DNA of 43,519 nt, from positions 1 through 43,519 of the forward strand of contig JAIRYI010000018.1 in the NCBI GenBank assembly GCA_031267815.1, read 5' to 3'. This DNA comes from Desulfarculales bacterium. Lineage in GTDB: Bacteria > Desulfobacterota > Desulfarculia > Desulfarculales > Desulfarculaceae. Position numbers and translations under genes: made by a program. Of this stretch, positions 16,244-24,095 are shown in pieces. Numbering within the stretch: position 1 is the first letter of the stretch; the number at the start of each line of letters is the position of its first letter. The notes beneath the pieces are model-generated. The model searched no databases, was not told the origin of the DNA, and saw only the letters and a list, made by a program, of their open reading frames with translations.

Positions 16244-17050
16244 TTAATGCGGCCAGAAAATTACCCGGCGCTCCAAGCTGCCCAAGGCGGTCATGGACAG
16301 GAAGGTGACCAATCCCGTATAAATAATGCCGGCCACCATACGCGGATAATCCGCGAAGTCCGCGTAATACTGCACAAAACGCCCCAGCCCGGAGGAAGCG
16401 CCAAACAGTTCGGATACGGTCAGCATAATGAATGACATGCCCAACCCGACATGCATGCCGCTGAAGATAAAAGGGAGCGCCGCCGGAAAGGCAACCAGTC
16501 GTAAATATTCAAAAGGTCCAAAGCCCAACACCCTTGCGTTGTCGCGATGCCGTTCCGATACGGCCACCGTTCCGGCAAGAGAGTTCAGGAACACCGGCCA
16601 GAACGCGGCCACCAAAACAATGGCAATGGCCGAACTGCGGAAATTGGGCAGCAGGGCTATGGCATAGGGCACATAGACCGTTGGCGGAACCGGCGCGGCC
16701 ACCCGGGCAAAAGGAATAAACAAAGCCTGCAGCCACTTTGTGCTTCCCACCACCACGCCCCATCCGGCGCCCAAAACTACGGCCAGAAAGTATCCGGGAA
16801 TAAGAATAAGAAAAGACGACCATGTGCTGCGCAGCAACTCCGGCAGAGATTCCCACAGCGCCAGGGCGGTGGTCCAGGGCGCCGGAAACAGGTATTGGTG
16901 TTTTGCCGGCAGCAGCCAGCTGGCGCTGCCCCATAGGGCCAGCGCCAGCGCGAACAGGGTCAGCCCCCGCAGCGAATACAGAACCGAAAACAATCGGCTG
17001 TTTTTCGGCGCCGGAGATATGAAGGCCCGTTCAGATTTTTTTATGCCCAT
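16244..17050 (-). CDS. ABC transporter permease, TauC/SsuC type
   Basis: This 268-residue inner-membrane permease belongs to the nitrate/sulfonate/taurine/aromatic (NitT/TauT) group. It has about six membrane helices. The cytoplasmic EAA loop that docks on the ATPase lies at about 162-196 (SLAGTVAVSERHRDNARVLG and following). Its start lies 3 bases after the ATPase stop, and AGGAGAAGG inside the ATPase coding end serves as ribosome-binding site, so the two are coupled. It is the last gene of the corrinoid methyltransferase operon. The divergent gene at 22909 encodes the fitting binding protein. The likely substrate is a small methylated organic compound, inferred from the neighbours only. Confidence 0.9.
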   Translation of the reverse strand: MGIKKSERAFISPAPKNSRLFSVLYSLRGLTLFALALALWGSASWLLPAKHQYLFPAPWTTALALWESLPELLRSTWSSFLILIPGYFLAVVLGAGWGVVVGSTKWLQALFIPFARVAAPVPPTVYVPYAIALLPNFRSSAIAIVLVAAFWPVFLNSLAGTVAVSERHRDNARVLGFGPFEYLRLVAFPAALPFIFSGMHVGLGMSFIMLTVSELFGASSGLGRFVQYYADFADYPRMVAGIIYTGLVTFLSMTALGSLERRVIFWPH

Positions 17051-17053
17051 GAT

Positions 17054-17929
17054 TCAGATGCCTTCTCCTGAAGAGGTAACGTATAAACCGGCGTGCATCT
17101 GCCGGTAAGCGTCACGGCTGTAATAGCCGCTGATCTCCGCGCGAACGGAACGAAACTGATCAGAGGCGAAAAGGCCGGCGCTGGAACGCGGGCGTGAAAA
17201 GTCCAACTTAATCTCACCAATAATACGCCCCGGACTGGAACCCAGAATCAGAACCCGGTCTCCCAGAAAAATCGCTTCATCAATATCATGGGTGACAAAT
17301 ACCACCGTGCGCCGGGGAAAGGATTCCATCCATATTCCCAGCAATAATTCCTGCAGGCGGATCCGGTTGGCGGGATCAAGGGCGCCGAACGGTTCATCCA
17401 TCAGTAAAACCGGGCTGCCCAGGGCAAGAGTACGGGCGATGGCGCCGCGCTGGCGCATGCCGCCGGAAAGCTCATGGGGATATTTTTTACCGGCGTCGCC
17501 CAAGCCTACCATGGCCAAATAATCATCGGCCATTTTGCGGCATTCGTTTTTGGACCGTCCCGGCGCGGCCTTGGTCACCGCCAGAGCCACATTATCCCGT
17601 AAGCGGAACCAGGGGAACAGTGAATATTCCTGAAACACCGTTCCTCTCTGCAAAGAAGGGCCGGTAACCGCCTGGCCTCTCCAGGAGATACGCCCGCCCG
17701 CCGGACGCTCCAAACCGGCCAGCAAGCGCAAAAGAGTGGTTTTGCCGCTGCCGCTGGCGCCCAGCAGCGATACGAATTCGCCTTCCTTGACCGTCAGGCT
17801 GATGTCTTCCAGCACCGTCACTTTATCATAAGCAAAATACAGTTTATCAACCCATAAACCCTGAGAGGGAGCGCCGTCCGCGGAAGCGGGACTGGCGGAA
17901 GCGGGACTGTTGGCGTTTAAAATGCTCAT
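17054..17929 (-). CDS. ABC transporter ATPase, TauB/SsuB type
   Basis: The cytoplasmic ATPase energises the permease next to it. Walker A is GASGSGKT (57-64, K63), the Q-loop glutamine Q100, the signature LSGGMRQ (154-160), Walker B VLLMDEP (174-180, E179) and the switch histidine H214. The 291-residue length is slightly above the family norm because of an N-terminal extension of about 25 residues rich in Ala, Ser and Pro. That extension is encoded partly by a 15-base tandem duplication. It sits about 50 bases downstream of the RACo-like gene in the same operon. Confidence 0.92.
   Translation of the reverse strand: MSILNANSPASASPASADGAPSQGLWVDKLYFAYDKVTVLEDISLTVKEGEFVSLLGASGSGKTTLLRLLAGLERPAGGRISWRGQAVTGPSLQRGTVFQEYSLFPWFRLRDNVALAVTKAAPGRSKNECRKMADDYLAMVGLGDAGKKYPHELSGGMRQRGAIARTLALGSPVLLMDEPFGALDPANRIRLQELLLGIWMESFPRRTVVFVTHDIDEAIFLGDRVLILGSSPGRIIGEIKLDFSRPRSSAGLFASDQFRSVRAEISGYYSRDAYRQMHAGLYVTSSGEGI
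17881..17910. repeat. 15-base tandem duplication inside the ABC ATPase gene
   Basis: CGGAAGCGGGACTGG is followed at once by a copy differing only in the last base. On the coding strand it encodes the repeated Ala-Ser-Pro stretch near residues 8-16 of the ATPase. The multiple-of-three length keeps the frame. Confidence 0.7.
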
Positions 17930-17978
17930 TTCTCTGATGTCGCTTTGTTGGAGGTTATGCTTAAAATCATTATTCCCG

Positions 17979-19637
17979 TTACTTTGAAGGGAAAGCCATG
18001 GCGGCTATAAATACTTCCTGAAACTGCGGATCGCCGGCCAGATCACAACAATGAACGCGTCCGGCAATGCTCTGCGCGGCGCCGCGGCTCGGCTGATTGA
18101 GCAGAAAAATACGGGCGCCGGATTTGGCGGTATTGCCGGCGAATCGCACCCGGCCGGCTAATTGCGGCGGCAAAAGCCCCAAATCCAGCAGACTGCGCTC
18201 ACGCAGATGATAACCGAAAGACCCGGCGACAAACACTTGCTCCACTTCATCAGCCCTGAGGCCGGCCTGGGTTAAAAGCAGTTCAATGCCGGCGCGGACG
18301 GCGGCCTTGGCCAACTGCACCTGGCGGATATCTTTCTGGGTAAGAAACACCTCCCCGATCAGGCGGAAGCGGGTTTTGCCGTTATCACGCTCCATTCGGG
18401 CGGCTAATTCTCCCCCCGTGGCGTTAAAACGTCCGTTGGGAGAAACTCCGCCTTTACGGACAAGTTCCGCCACCGCGTCCATCAGGCCGCTGCCGCATAT
18501 CCCCTGAGCCGGAGCGCCGGCAACGGTTTTAATGACCGCTGAACCGTCATCCCGCAAACGGTAATATTCAATCGCGCCCGCGGCGGCGCGCATGCCGCAT
18601 GAAATATTCATGCCTTCGAACGCCGGCCCGGCGGCGGCGGAGGCGGCAAACATTTCTCCGTCCCGGGCCAGCACTATTTCGCCGTTGGTGCCTATGTCCA
18701 CCAACAAAGTGACGCCCGGACGCCGCGCCAGATCAGCGGCTATGATTCCGGCCGTAATGTCCGCTCCGATATATCCGGAAATAACAGGAGGGAAGTAGGT
18801 CTCCCCAAACTCCGCCCCCCACAGTCCCAAAGGCCTTGACGGCAGCGAGACGTGGCCGCTAAATTCAGGGCTAAAGGGATAACGGCCCAAAGCTTCCGGA
18901 TTCAGCCCAGCGGCCAGATGCGCCATACAGGTATTGCCGCTCAACACTGTTTCATAAATGTGGGCAATCTCTACGCCGGCCTGGGCGCAGGCCAGGCCGG
19001 CCAGTTGGTTAATCGCGGAAACAACTTCCCGGTTCAAGATTTCCAAGCCTGCTTTTTCCGAAGCGAAATGTATGCGCCCAAGCACGTCCTGGGCATAGCG
19101 GGTCTGAGGATTGAGCCCGCTGAATGAAGCCAGTTCACGCCCATCATTAAGGTTTATTACCGCCACCGTCAAAGTGGTGGTGCCTATATCCGCCGCCAGA
19201 CCGAAAAGAGCTTTGCCGGTATCGCCTGTTTCCCAGCCCAAATGCCGCCCGTCCGCCAAAATCTCGGTAGCGCCGCTTACAGCGTCGTACCGTTTAAGCA
19301 TGCGGGGCATTATGGCGCATGCAACGGAATCTCCCTCATCATGAACTTGCAGCCCGGCGGCAGAGCGCGCGATCCGCACTTGCGCATCAAGTTCGCCCAC
19401 TACCGTCCGGCAGGCAAGAACACGTACCGGCGGCTGAAGAACAGAAGCTTTTGCGGCGTCAGCGGCAATATCCGCGCAATCCCCGGAGGTGAGTTCAACC
19501 AGGCATTTGCCGCAAACGCCCATTCCATCGCAGGGAGATTCAAGCGCGGCGCCGGCGCGGCGGGCGGCGGAGAGCAAAGTAACTCCCGGCGCAACTTCAG
19601 CCTTGATTTCATCTGGAAGAAAACGCACTGTGGGCAT
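17979..19637 (-). CDS. RACo-like corrinoid activation protein (2Fe-2S + ASKHA ATPase)
   Basis: Proteins of this type use ATP to push an electron onto an inactive Co(II) corrinoid and restore Co(I). An N-terminal 2Fe-2S ferredoxin domain (about 1-85) has C36, C42, C45 and C76. A linker follows, then an actin-like ATPase fold of the DUF4445 type from about 145, with ADIGTTT (149-155), VDIGTNGEIVL and a late FVAGSFG motif. The ferredoxin at the N-terminus matches RACo rather than methanogen RamA, whose Fe-S domain is C-terminal. At 552 residues it is somewhat shorter than characterised RACo. It lies 13 bases behind a methyltransferase gene, and its partner is presumably the corrinoid protein encoded at 20688-21368. 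Confidence 0.88.
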   Translation of the reverse strand: MPTVRFLPDEIKAEVAPGVTLLSAARRAGAALESPCDGMGVCGKCLVELTSGDCADIAADAAKASVLQPPVRVLACRTVVGELDAQVRIARSAAGLQVHDEGDSVACAIMPRMLKRYDAVSGATEILADGRHLGWETGDTGKALFGLAADIGTTTLTVAVINLNDGRELASFSGLNPQTRYAQDVLGRIHFASEKAGLEILNREVVSAINQLAGLACAQAGVEIAHIYETVLSGNTCMAHLAAGLNPEALGRYPFSPEFSGHVSLPSRPLGLWGAEFGETYFPPVISGYIGADITAGIIAADLARRPGVTLLVDIGTNGEIVLARDGEMFAASAAAGPAFEGMNISCGMRAAAGAIEYYRLRDDGSAVIKTVAGAPAQGICGSGLMDAVAELVRKGGVSPNGRFNATGGELAARMERDNGKTRFRLIGEVFLTQKDIRQVQLAKAAVRAGIELLLTQAGLRADEVEQVFVAGSFGYHLRERSLLDLGLLPPQLAGRVRFAGNTAKSGARIFLLNQPSRGAAQSIAGRVHCCDLAGDPQFQEVFIAAMAFPSK

Positions 19638-19650
19638 CCTAAGCCTGTCC

Positions 19651-20691
19651 TTATAAATGTTCGTTCCGTACGGCGTCAGTCATGGCGCGAATAACCGCCA
19701 GCCTGGTGGAAGTACTCAGGCCGCAGGCAGGGGCAATTATGTCTACGCCGTCATCCATCAGCTTGCGCGCGCGCCTGACTACTTTTTCCGGCGGGCCAAA
19801 CTCCAGCAGAAAAGTGCTGATATTGCCCATGGCGGCTATTTGGGGGAATGAACGCTTGAGCCGGGCCAGATTAATCATCGCGTCAACACTGACGGCGTCA
19901 GATTCAATCAAGGGCCACAGATCGCGGCAACGTTCTGTATCGCCGCAGATATGAACAATGGTGGGCGCTCCCTCTTCATGGACAGCCCGGACAATATCAC
20001 GCAAATAGGGGACCGCGAATTCTTCAAAAAGCGCCGGCCCTAAAATTTCCCCGGTAGCGCTGGGATCACCGACAGCCACCACATCAGCCCCTTTGCGCAC
20101 GGCTAACCGGGCATATTGCGACAGGAAATCCGTCACCTGGCGCTGCACCCGATGGGCTTCTTTTTTATTCTTTCTGAGTTCTTTAAAAAAAGAGCGCGGC
20201 TCCACCAGAGAGGCGGAAGTACTCAGAGGACCGGTAATGCTTACGATTACGGGCAAGTCCGTCCCAGCCCCAGCCAAGCGTTCAACAGCTTCAAACACTA
20301 TGGGCAGGCGCGCGGACGTAAACAGTTTTTCCGTATCCCATGGGGGGACGTCAGCAGCCGAGGCATAGGCTTCAGATACGATTTTAGGCTCACAGGCCAG
20401 TGTTCCCGGATCAATGACGCTGCCCAAGGCTTCAGCTTCCACTGTCATGCAAAAAGGAACGGCGAGGTTTTCGAAGCCGGTGGCCCGAGCCACGGCCAAG
20501 GCCAGATCGGCCATTTTCGCGCCATGGAAATGAGCGTCAGGCAGAGTGGCGGAACAATCCCCGGCAATCTCCGTAATAGCGGCGTTCATCATGCCGCCCA
20601 TGCAGGCCACCGGAGGCCGGTCCACATGCTGGCAGCGCAAAGCCTTAAGCAGGCGCTGCCGGGGAGTGAGATTTACATCCTGAACCGTCAT
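19651..20691 (-). CDS. UroD/MtaA-family corrinoid-dependent methyltransferase (copy 2)
   Basis: The 346-residue TIM-barrel protein belongs to the uroporphyrinogen decarboxylase superfamily branch that contains MtaA, MtbA and CmuA methyltransferases. The zinc site of that branch is visible as H247-x-C249 (TIVHICGD) and C323 (IIAPACGLS), which argues for methyl transfer rather than porphyrin decarboxylation. The start ATG overlaps the stop of the corrinoid-protein gene by 4 bases (ATGA), so translation is coupled and interaction with that protein is likely. It could act as methyltransferase I on the imported substrate or methyltransferase II on the carrier. The sequence alone does not decide. 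Confidence 0.88.
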   Translation of the reverse strand: MTVQDVNLTPRQRLLKALRCQHVDRPPVACMGGMMNAAITEIAGDCSATLPDAHFHGAKMADLALAVARATGFENLAVPFCMTVEAEALGSVIDPGTLACEPKIVSEAYASAADVPPWDTEKLFTSARLPIVFEAVERLAGAGTDLPVIVSITGPLSTSASLVEPRSFFKELRKNKKEAHRVQRQVTDFLSQYARLAVRKGADVVAVGDPSATGEILGPALFEEFAVPYLRDIVRAVHEEGAPTIVHICGDTERCRDLWPLIESDAVSVDAMINLARLKRSFPQIAAMGNISTFLLEFGPPEKVVRRARKLMDDGVDIIAPACGLSTSTRLAVIRAMTDAVRNEHL

Positions 20692-21368
20692 GACGCGCTC
20701 AAACTTCCCAGGATCCGCCTTTGCGCAAGCAGCTTCAAGGCCAGATCGCCCGCGGCCATGGCGTTGGCCGAATAACCGTCAGCCCCGATTTTTCGCGCAA
20801 ACCCTTGAGAGATGGGAGCCCCGCCTATCATCACTTTAATCCGCTCCCGAAGGCCCGCTTCATGCAACATCTCAATGACTCGCGCCATGCCGGCCATAGT
20901 GGTCGTCATCAGGGTGGACAGGCCTATGATATCAGCTTTTATTTCCTTCGCTTTGGCAACAAACACGGAGGGAGGCACGTCGCGTCCAAGATCATGAACT
21001 TCAAATCCTTTGGCCTCCAAAATAATTTTAACCAAATTTTTGCCGATATCATGGGTATCTCCCTCAACAACCCCGATCACGATTCTGCCGGGCGCTGACG
21101 AGCTGTCCGCGGCTATATGCTGGCGCAGGACCTCAATGCCCGCATACATGGCGTCGGCGGCTATGAGAAGTTCGGGAACAAAGTATTCATCTTCTTCAAA
21201 TAGCCGCCCCGCGCGCTCCATGCCGTGGGCCAGACCTTTATCAATGGCTTCATAAGCATCGATTTTTTCCTCTACCACCTCCCGCGCCAGATCCGCCGCT
21301 TTATTTTCTTCCATCTCCACAACCGAGTCAGAAAGTTCCTGAAATAAAATTTCCTTGCTTTTGGCCAT
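20688..21368 (-). CDS. Corrinoid (B12-binding) methyl-carrier protein, MtaC/MtbC type
   Basis: This 226-residue protein carries the methyl group on cobalt. A helical cap domain occupies about 1-90. The Rossmann-like B12 domain has the motif D104-x-H106-x-x-G109 (GDTHDIG), with H106 the lower cobalt ligand. SxL lies at 151-153 and the GG pair at 182-183 (MIGGAP). Size and motifs match the MtaC, MtbC and MttC family. It lies between the two UroD-family methyltransferase genes, overlapping the downstream one by 4 bases. A dispersed hairpin (21393-21422) sits upstream, inside the operon, and might alter its expression relative to the first gene. Confidence 0.93.
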   Translation of the reverse strand: MAKSKEILFQELSDSVVEMEENKAADLAREVVEEKIDAYEAIDKGLAHGMERAGRLFEEDEYFVPELLIAADAMYAGIEVLRQHIAADSSSAPGRIVIGVVEGDTHDIGKNLVKIILEAKGFEVHDLGRDVPPSVFVAKAKEIKADIIGLSTLMTTTMAGMARVIEMLHEAGLRERIKVMIGGAPISQGFARKIGADGYSANAMAAGDLALKLLAQRRILGSLSAS

Positions 21369-21392
21369 GCCTCACCTCTTAAGTTAGCAGAC

Positions 21393-21422
21393 CCTGAAAA
21401 AGCCGAAACCGACTTTTTCAGG
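21393..21422. repeat. Dispersed inverted repeat R2, copy A
   Basis: CCTGAAAAAG (21393-21402) pairs perfectly with CTTTTTCAGG (21413-21422) around a short CCGAAACCGA centre. A copy with about three differences lies at 28901-28930. This copy is in the 102-base gap between the first methyltransferase gene and the corrinoid-protein gene. It has no T-run after it in the direction of transcription beyond its own arm. Confidence 0.6.
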
Positions 21423-21470
21423 ATCGGTTGAGTTAAATTTCTCGGATAAACTCCTGTTTAAATCTCCAAG

Positions 21471-22529
21471 TCACAAATATTCCGGCCGCACCGGCCAGCC
21501 CGCTTCCCGGGCCGCGTCAAGCATAGCGTCAATATTGGCAAAAGGCGTTTCCGTGGCCAGACTGCAACCGCTGGCCAGGATAAAGCCGCGCGGATTGTCC
21601 CATGCCTCGCGGATACATTTACGGGCCGCCGCGCGCACATCCGCGCAAGTGCCTTGCAGCAACACCTCCGCGGGCGGAATATTACCCATCAGGCACACCC
21701 GGCCGCCTACAATCTTTTTGGCTTCATCAAGGTGAGCCATGTTGTCTATGGACAGGCAGGCCGCGCCGGTATCCGCCATGCCGGTCCATATGGGCGCGGT
21801 CTTGCCGCAAATGTGCAGCGTCACCGAGGCAATGCCGCGCGCTTTGATATGCTCGGTTAATTTTGTCAAATACGGCTGGGAAAAATCCTTAAACAGCCTG
21901 GGACTGATGACAGTGGACGAACTCATGGCGCAGGTGAGGCTGGGGACAGCGCCAATATCAATGACCGCGTCAGCAAGCCGGAGGGAAGCTTCGCAGGCAA
22001 TGGCGATTACCCGGTGCGCGCTTTCCGGTTTTTTAAGCATCCAGCGGGAAAGGTTGTCCGCTCCGACCAAAAGTGAGGCCAAAGTAAAAGGTCCTTCAAC
22101 TCCGCAGGAAACAGGAACTTCCTGCCCGATGGCCTCCAGAGTGCGGCGGGTGGCTTCCAAAAGCGCCGGGAGCGGCCCGTCTTTATAAGGGTCATGAGGC
22201 GTAAGCCGGTTTATATCGCTTTCATGGCTGATGGCCGGTGAATCAAGATGAGCGGTTTCATCCAGAGGCACACGCACTTTTGATCCCATCGCCTCCGGCT
22301 GAACGTACAAATCGGTGAATACGCGCACAGCGTCAAACCCAAAACGCCGGTAGGTGGCGATGGTGGCGCGGGCCAAGGTTGCGCCGCTAATGCGCAATTC
22401 CGAAACCTTCACCCCTATCACCCGGGCGGCGGTATTCGAGATAGACGGCACACAGCGCATCCGGTCTGCCGGCCGGCCCTCTTGTAATGCCTGAGCGCGC
22501 TCGACAGGCGTCATTAAATCTTCAGGCAT
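21471..22529 (-). CDS. UroD/MtaA-family corrinoid-dependent methyltransferase (copy 1)
   Basis: This is the first gene of the operon. It encodes a 352-residue TIM-barrel protein of the MtaA/CmuA branch of the UroD superfamily. Zinc ligands are H239-x-C241 (VTLHICGK) and C322 (LASGCSLATET), as in methylcobalamin:thiol methyltransferases. It resembles the other UroD-family protein of the operon only loosely, so the two probably have different methyl donors or acceptors. AAAGGAG lies 10-12 bases before the ATG. In methanogens MtaA passes the methyl group to coenzyme M. A bacterium would more likely use tetrahydrofolate or a thiol, but this is inference. No MttB, MtaB or MtrH homologue is in the window. 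Confidence 0.88.
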   Translation of the reverse strand: MPEDLMTPVERAQALQEGRPADRMRCVPSISNTAARVIGVKVSELRISGATLARATIATYRRFGFDAVRVFTDLYVQPEAMGSKVRVPLDETAHLDSPAISHESDINRLTPHDPYKDGPLPALLEATRRTLEAIGQEVPVSCGVEGPFTLASLLVGADNLSRWMLKKPESAHRVIAIACEASLRLADAVIDIGAVPSLTCAMSSSTVISPRLFKDFSQPYLTKLTEHIKARGIASVTLHICGKTAPIWTGMADTGAACLSIDNMAHLDEAKKIVGGRVCLMGNIPPAEVLLQGTCADVRAAARKCIREAWDNPRGFILASGCSLATETPFANIDAMLDAAREAGWPVRPEYL

Positions 22530-22675
22530 GTTCTTTCATCTCCTTTAAGTTTAAAGTATGCGCCAACATCCATATAGCCTGTATAAGATTGAAAATTAAG
22601 GATAATTTATATTTTAAGCAACGGCTTGCCCAACCCCGGCCAAGTTGATCTCCATAAATAGATACTGTTCTTCAA

Positions 22676-22713
22676 CTTAATCCATACTAATCCTATCAGT
22701 TTAGTTGACATTG
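22676..22713 (+). repeat. 38-base direct repeat, copy 1, with promoter-like TTGACA
   Basis: The 38 bases match those at 22741-22778 at all but about four positions; the period is 65 bases. The copy ends in TTTAGTTGACATTG, so it contains a perfect -35 box (22705-22710). A weak -10 (GATTAT, 22728-22733) follows 17 bases later. It lies in the 379-base divergent region between the methyltransferase operon and the binding-protein gene. The rest of that region is AT-rich and holds the second copy and the R3 hairpin; no known riboswitch was recognised. Confidence 0.65.
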
Positions 22714-22740
22714 CGCATCATCTTTAAGATTATTTTGTAA

Positions 22741-22778
22741 TTTAATTCATACTAATCCTACCAATTTAGTTGACATTG
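22741..22778 (+). repeat. 38-base direct repeat, copy 2, with promoter-like TTGACA
   Basis: This is the second copy of the repeat. TTGACA is at 22770-22775, and TATCGT, a moderate -10, follows after 17 bases (22793-22798). If used, it gives a leader of about 100 bases before the binding-protein start, and that leader includes hairpin R3. The copies may be tandem promoters or binding sites of one regulator. Confidence 0.65.
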
Positions 22779-22798
22779 GGATTTAAGCATGTTATCGT
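22770..22798 (+). promoter_or_regulatory. Candidate promoter of the substrate-binding protein gene
   Basis: TTGACA (22770-22775), 17 bases, then TATCGT (22793-22798). It is the nearer of two promoter-like sites embedded in direct repeats. The -35 box is perfect and the -10 box matches four of six positions. Confidence 0.45.
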
Positions 22799-22833
22799 AC
22801 AAAAATAATTTCAGTATTTTTAAGCAAGCGACT

Positions 22834-22871
22834 GATTCCCGATAAAAAGTACAGCCTTTCTACCGGGAATC
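22834..22871. repeat. Dispersed inverted repeat R3, copy A
   Basis: GATTCCCG (22834-22841) pairs with CGGGAATC (22864-22871). The left arm continues GATTCCCGATAAAAA, and exactly these 15 bases recur at 25186-25200 at the end of queF. Here it lies in the leader of the binding-protein gene, 37 bases before its start. Confidence 0.55.
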
Positions 22872-22908
22872 ATAAAATTACACAACACTGCAACAACAAG
22901 GAGATACT

Positions 22909-23979
22909 ATGAAAAAATGGGTATATTGGGCGATTTTGGCAATTCTGATTCCAGCCGGGGCTGATTATGTTCAAGCTGGAGAGGCCACTAATCTCAAGGT
23001 GGGCTATTTGCCCGCCTCGGGACACGGAAAGATTTTTGTCGCCTACGAACGCGGTTATTTCAAGGAAGAAGGATTTGACGCCGAATTGATTTCCTTTATT
23101 AATTCCGCTGACGGGATCGCGGCCATCCGCTCAGGCAAAATTGACGTCGGCGGTTTCGGCACGGTAGCGCCGCTGCTGCAAATCTCCACCGGCGCGGATT
23201 TGCGCATCATCGGCGGTCTCATGGGTACAGACTCAGCCATTCTGGCTATGGGGGAAAAAGCGGACAGCATCAAAACCGTGAGTGATTTGAGAGGCCTGCG
23301 GGTAGCCACCGTCCGCATGGCTTCCGGTGACGCCGTTTTGCGCGGAGCGCTCCTGGAGGCCGGCTTATCATGGAAAGATGATCTGGAAATTTTTGAACTC
23401 AAAAGCCCGGGCGCGGTTATTGAAGCAATCAAAAACGGACAGGTGGACGCGGGGATGGTTTGGGGGCCTCATGATGTGGCGGCGCTTGCCCAAGGCCTTA
23501 AAATCGTGCTGATTTCTGACGACATGTATCCCGGGCATCCCTGCTGCCGCCTTGCAGTTACAGGGGAAGAATACGAACAGGATCTGGACAAATGGAAACG
23601 CTTTCTCCGCGCCCTTCTCAAAGCGGAGCGCTACGCTTTCACCGGCGGCGTGGCCCATCAGCGTCAAGTTGTTGAAGATATTAGTAAATATGCTCCATTA
23701 GATACCAAGCTTATCGATCAAAGCTATTATCACAGCCATCTTGACCAATCCACCGATCCCAATGCCAGCGGAGTCCTCACTATGTGGGAGGTGGTAAAGG
23801 CAGTGGGATTCGCCCAAAAAGACGAAAATATCTCGCGTTTTATTGAAATCGCGGCTTACCGGGAGGCCTTGGAAAGCCTGCTGGCGGAAGAACCGGACGA
23901 CGCCTATTGGAAAAATCTAAAACCGGTTTTCGAAGAGCGGGATACCGGCAATTACGGAGGGGGGCGCGCGCAACCCTGA
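22909..23979 (+). CDS. ABC transporter substrate-binding protein, NMT1/TauA/SsuA type
   Basis: This is a 356-residue periplasmic solute-binding protein. The signal peptide covers residues 1-23, with cleavage after VQA. The mature part shows the NMT1/THI5-like pattern: LKVGYLPASGHGKIFVAYERGYFKEEGFD, then SADGIAAIRSGKIDVGGFG, and later VDAGMVWGPHD. It is the receptor expected for the TauBC-type ATPase and permease encoded at the far end of the divergent operon, which has no binding protein of its own. AAGGAG precedes the ATG. A terminator follows it. The ligand is unknown; a methylated or aromatic anion is suggested only by the neighbouring methyltransferases. Confidence 0.9.
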   Translation: MKKWVYWAILAILIPAGADYVQAGEATNLKVGYLPASGHGKIFVAYERGYFKEEGFDAELISFINSADGIAAIRSGKIDVGGFGTVAPLLQISTGADLRIIGGLMGTDSAILAMGEKADSIKTVSDLRGLRVATVRMASGDAVLRGALLEAGLSWKDDLEIFELKSPGAVIEAIKNGQVDAGMVWGPHDVAALAQGLKIVLISDDMYPGHPCCRLAVTGEEYEQDLDKWKRFLRALLKAERYAFTGGVAHQRQVVEDISKYAPLDTKLIDQSYYHSHLDQSTDPNASGVLTMWEVVKAVGFAQKDENISRFIEIAAYREALESLLAEEPDDAYWKNLKPVFEERDTGNYGGGRAQP

Positions 23980-24043
23980 CAATACTAACCTTGGGGGAAT
24001 AAAAGCAAAACATGCTCCCCTTTCCCCATAAATCTCAAACCAG

Positions 24044-24085
24044 GCGTTGGAGGCGGTCGTAGCGGCTGCCCCCAACGCTGTTTTT
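24044..24085 (+). terminator. Rho-independent terminator of the binding-protein gene
   Basis: GCGTTGGAGGC (24044-24054) pairs with GCCCCCAACGC (24068-24078) with one mismatch and is followed by TGTTTTT. It lies 64 bases past the stop. The VUT gene ends at 24096 on the other strand. Confidence 0.75.
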
Positions 24086-24095
24086 CATAAAACCT

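Noticed and set aside
22530-22908. Cobalamin riboswitch ahead of the corrinoid system
   Set aside because: I looked for the B12-box and adjoining conserved elements on both strands and saw none; the region is explained by direct repeats, a hairpin and AT-rich promoter sequence.
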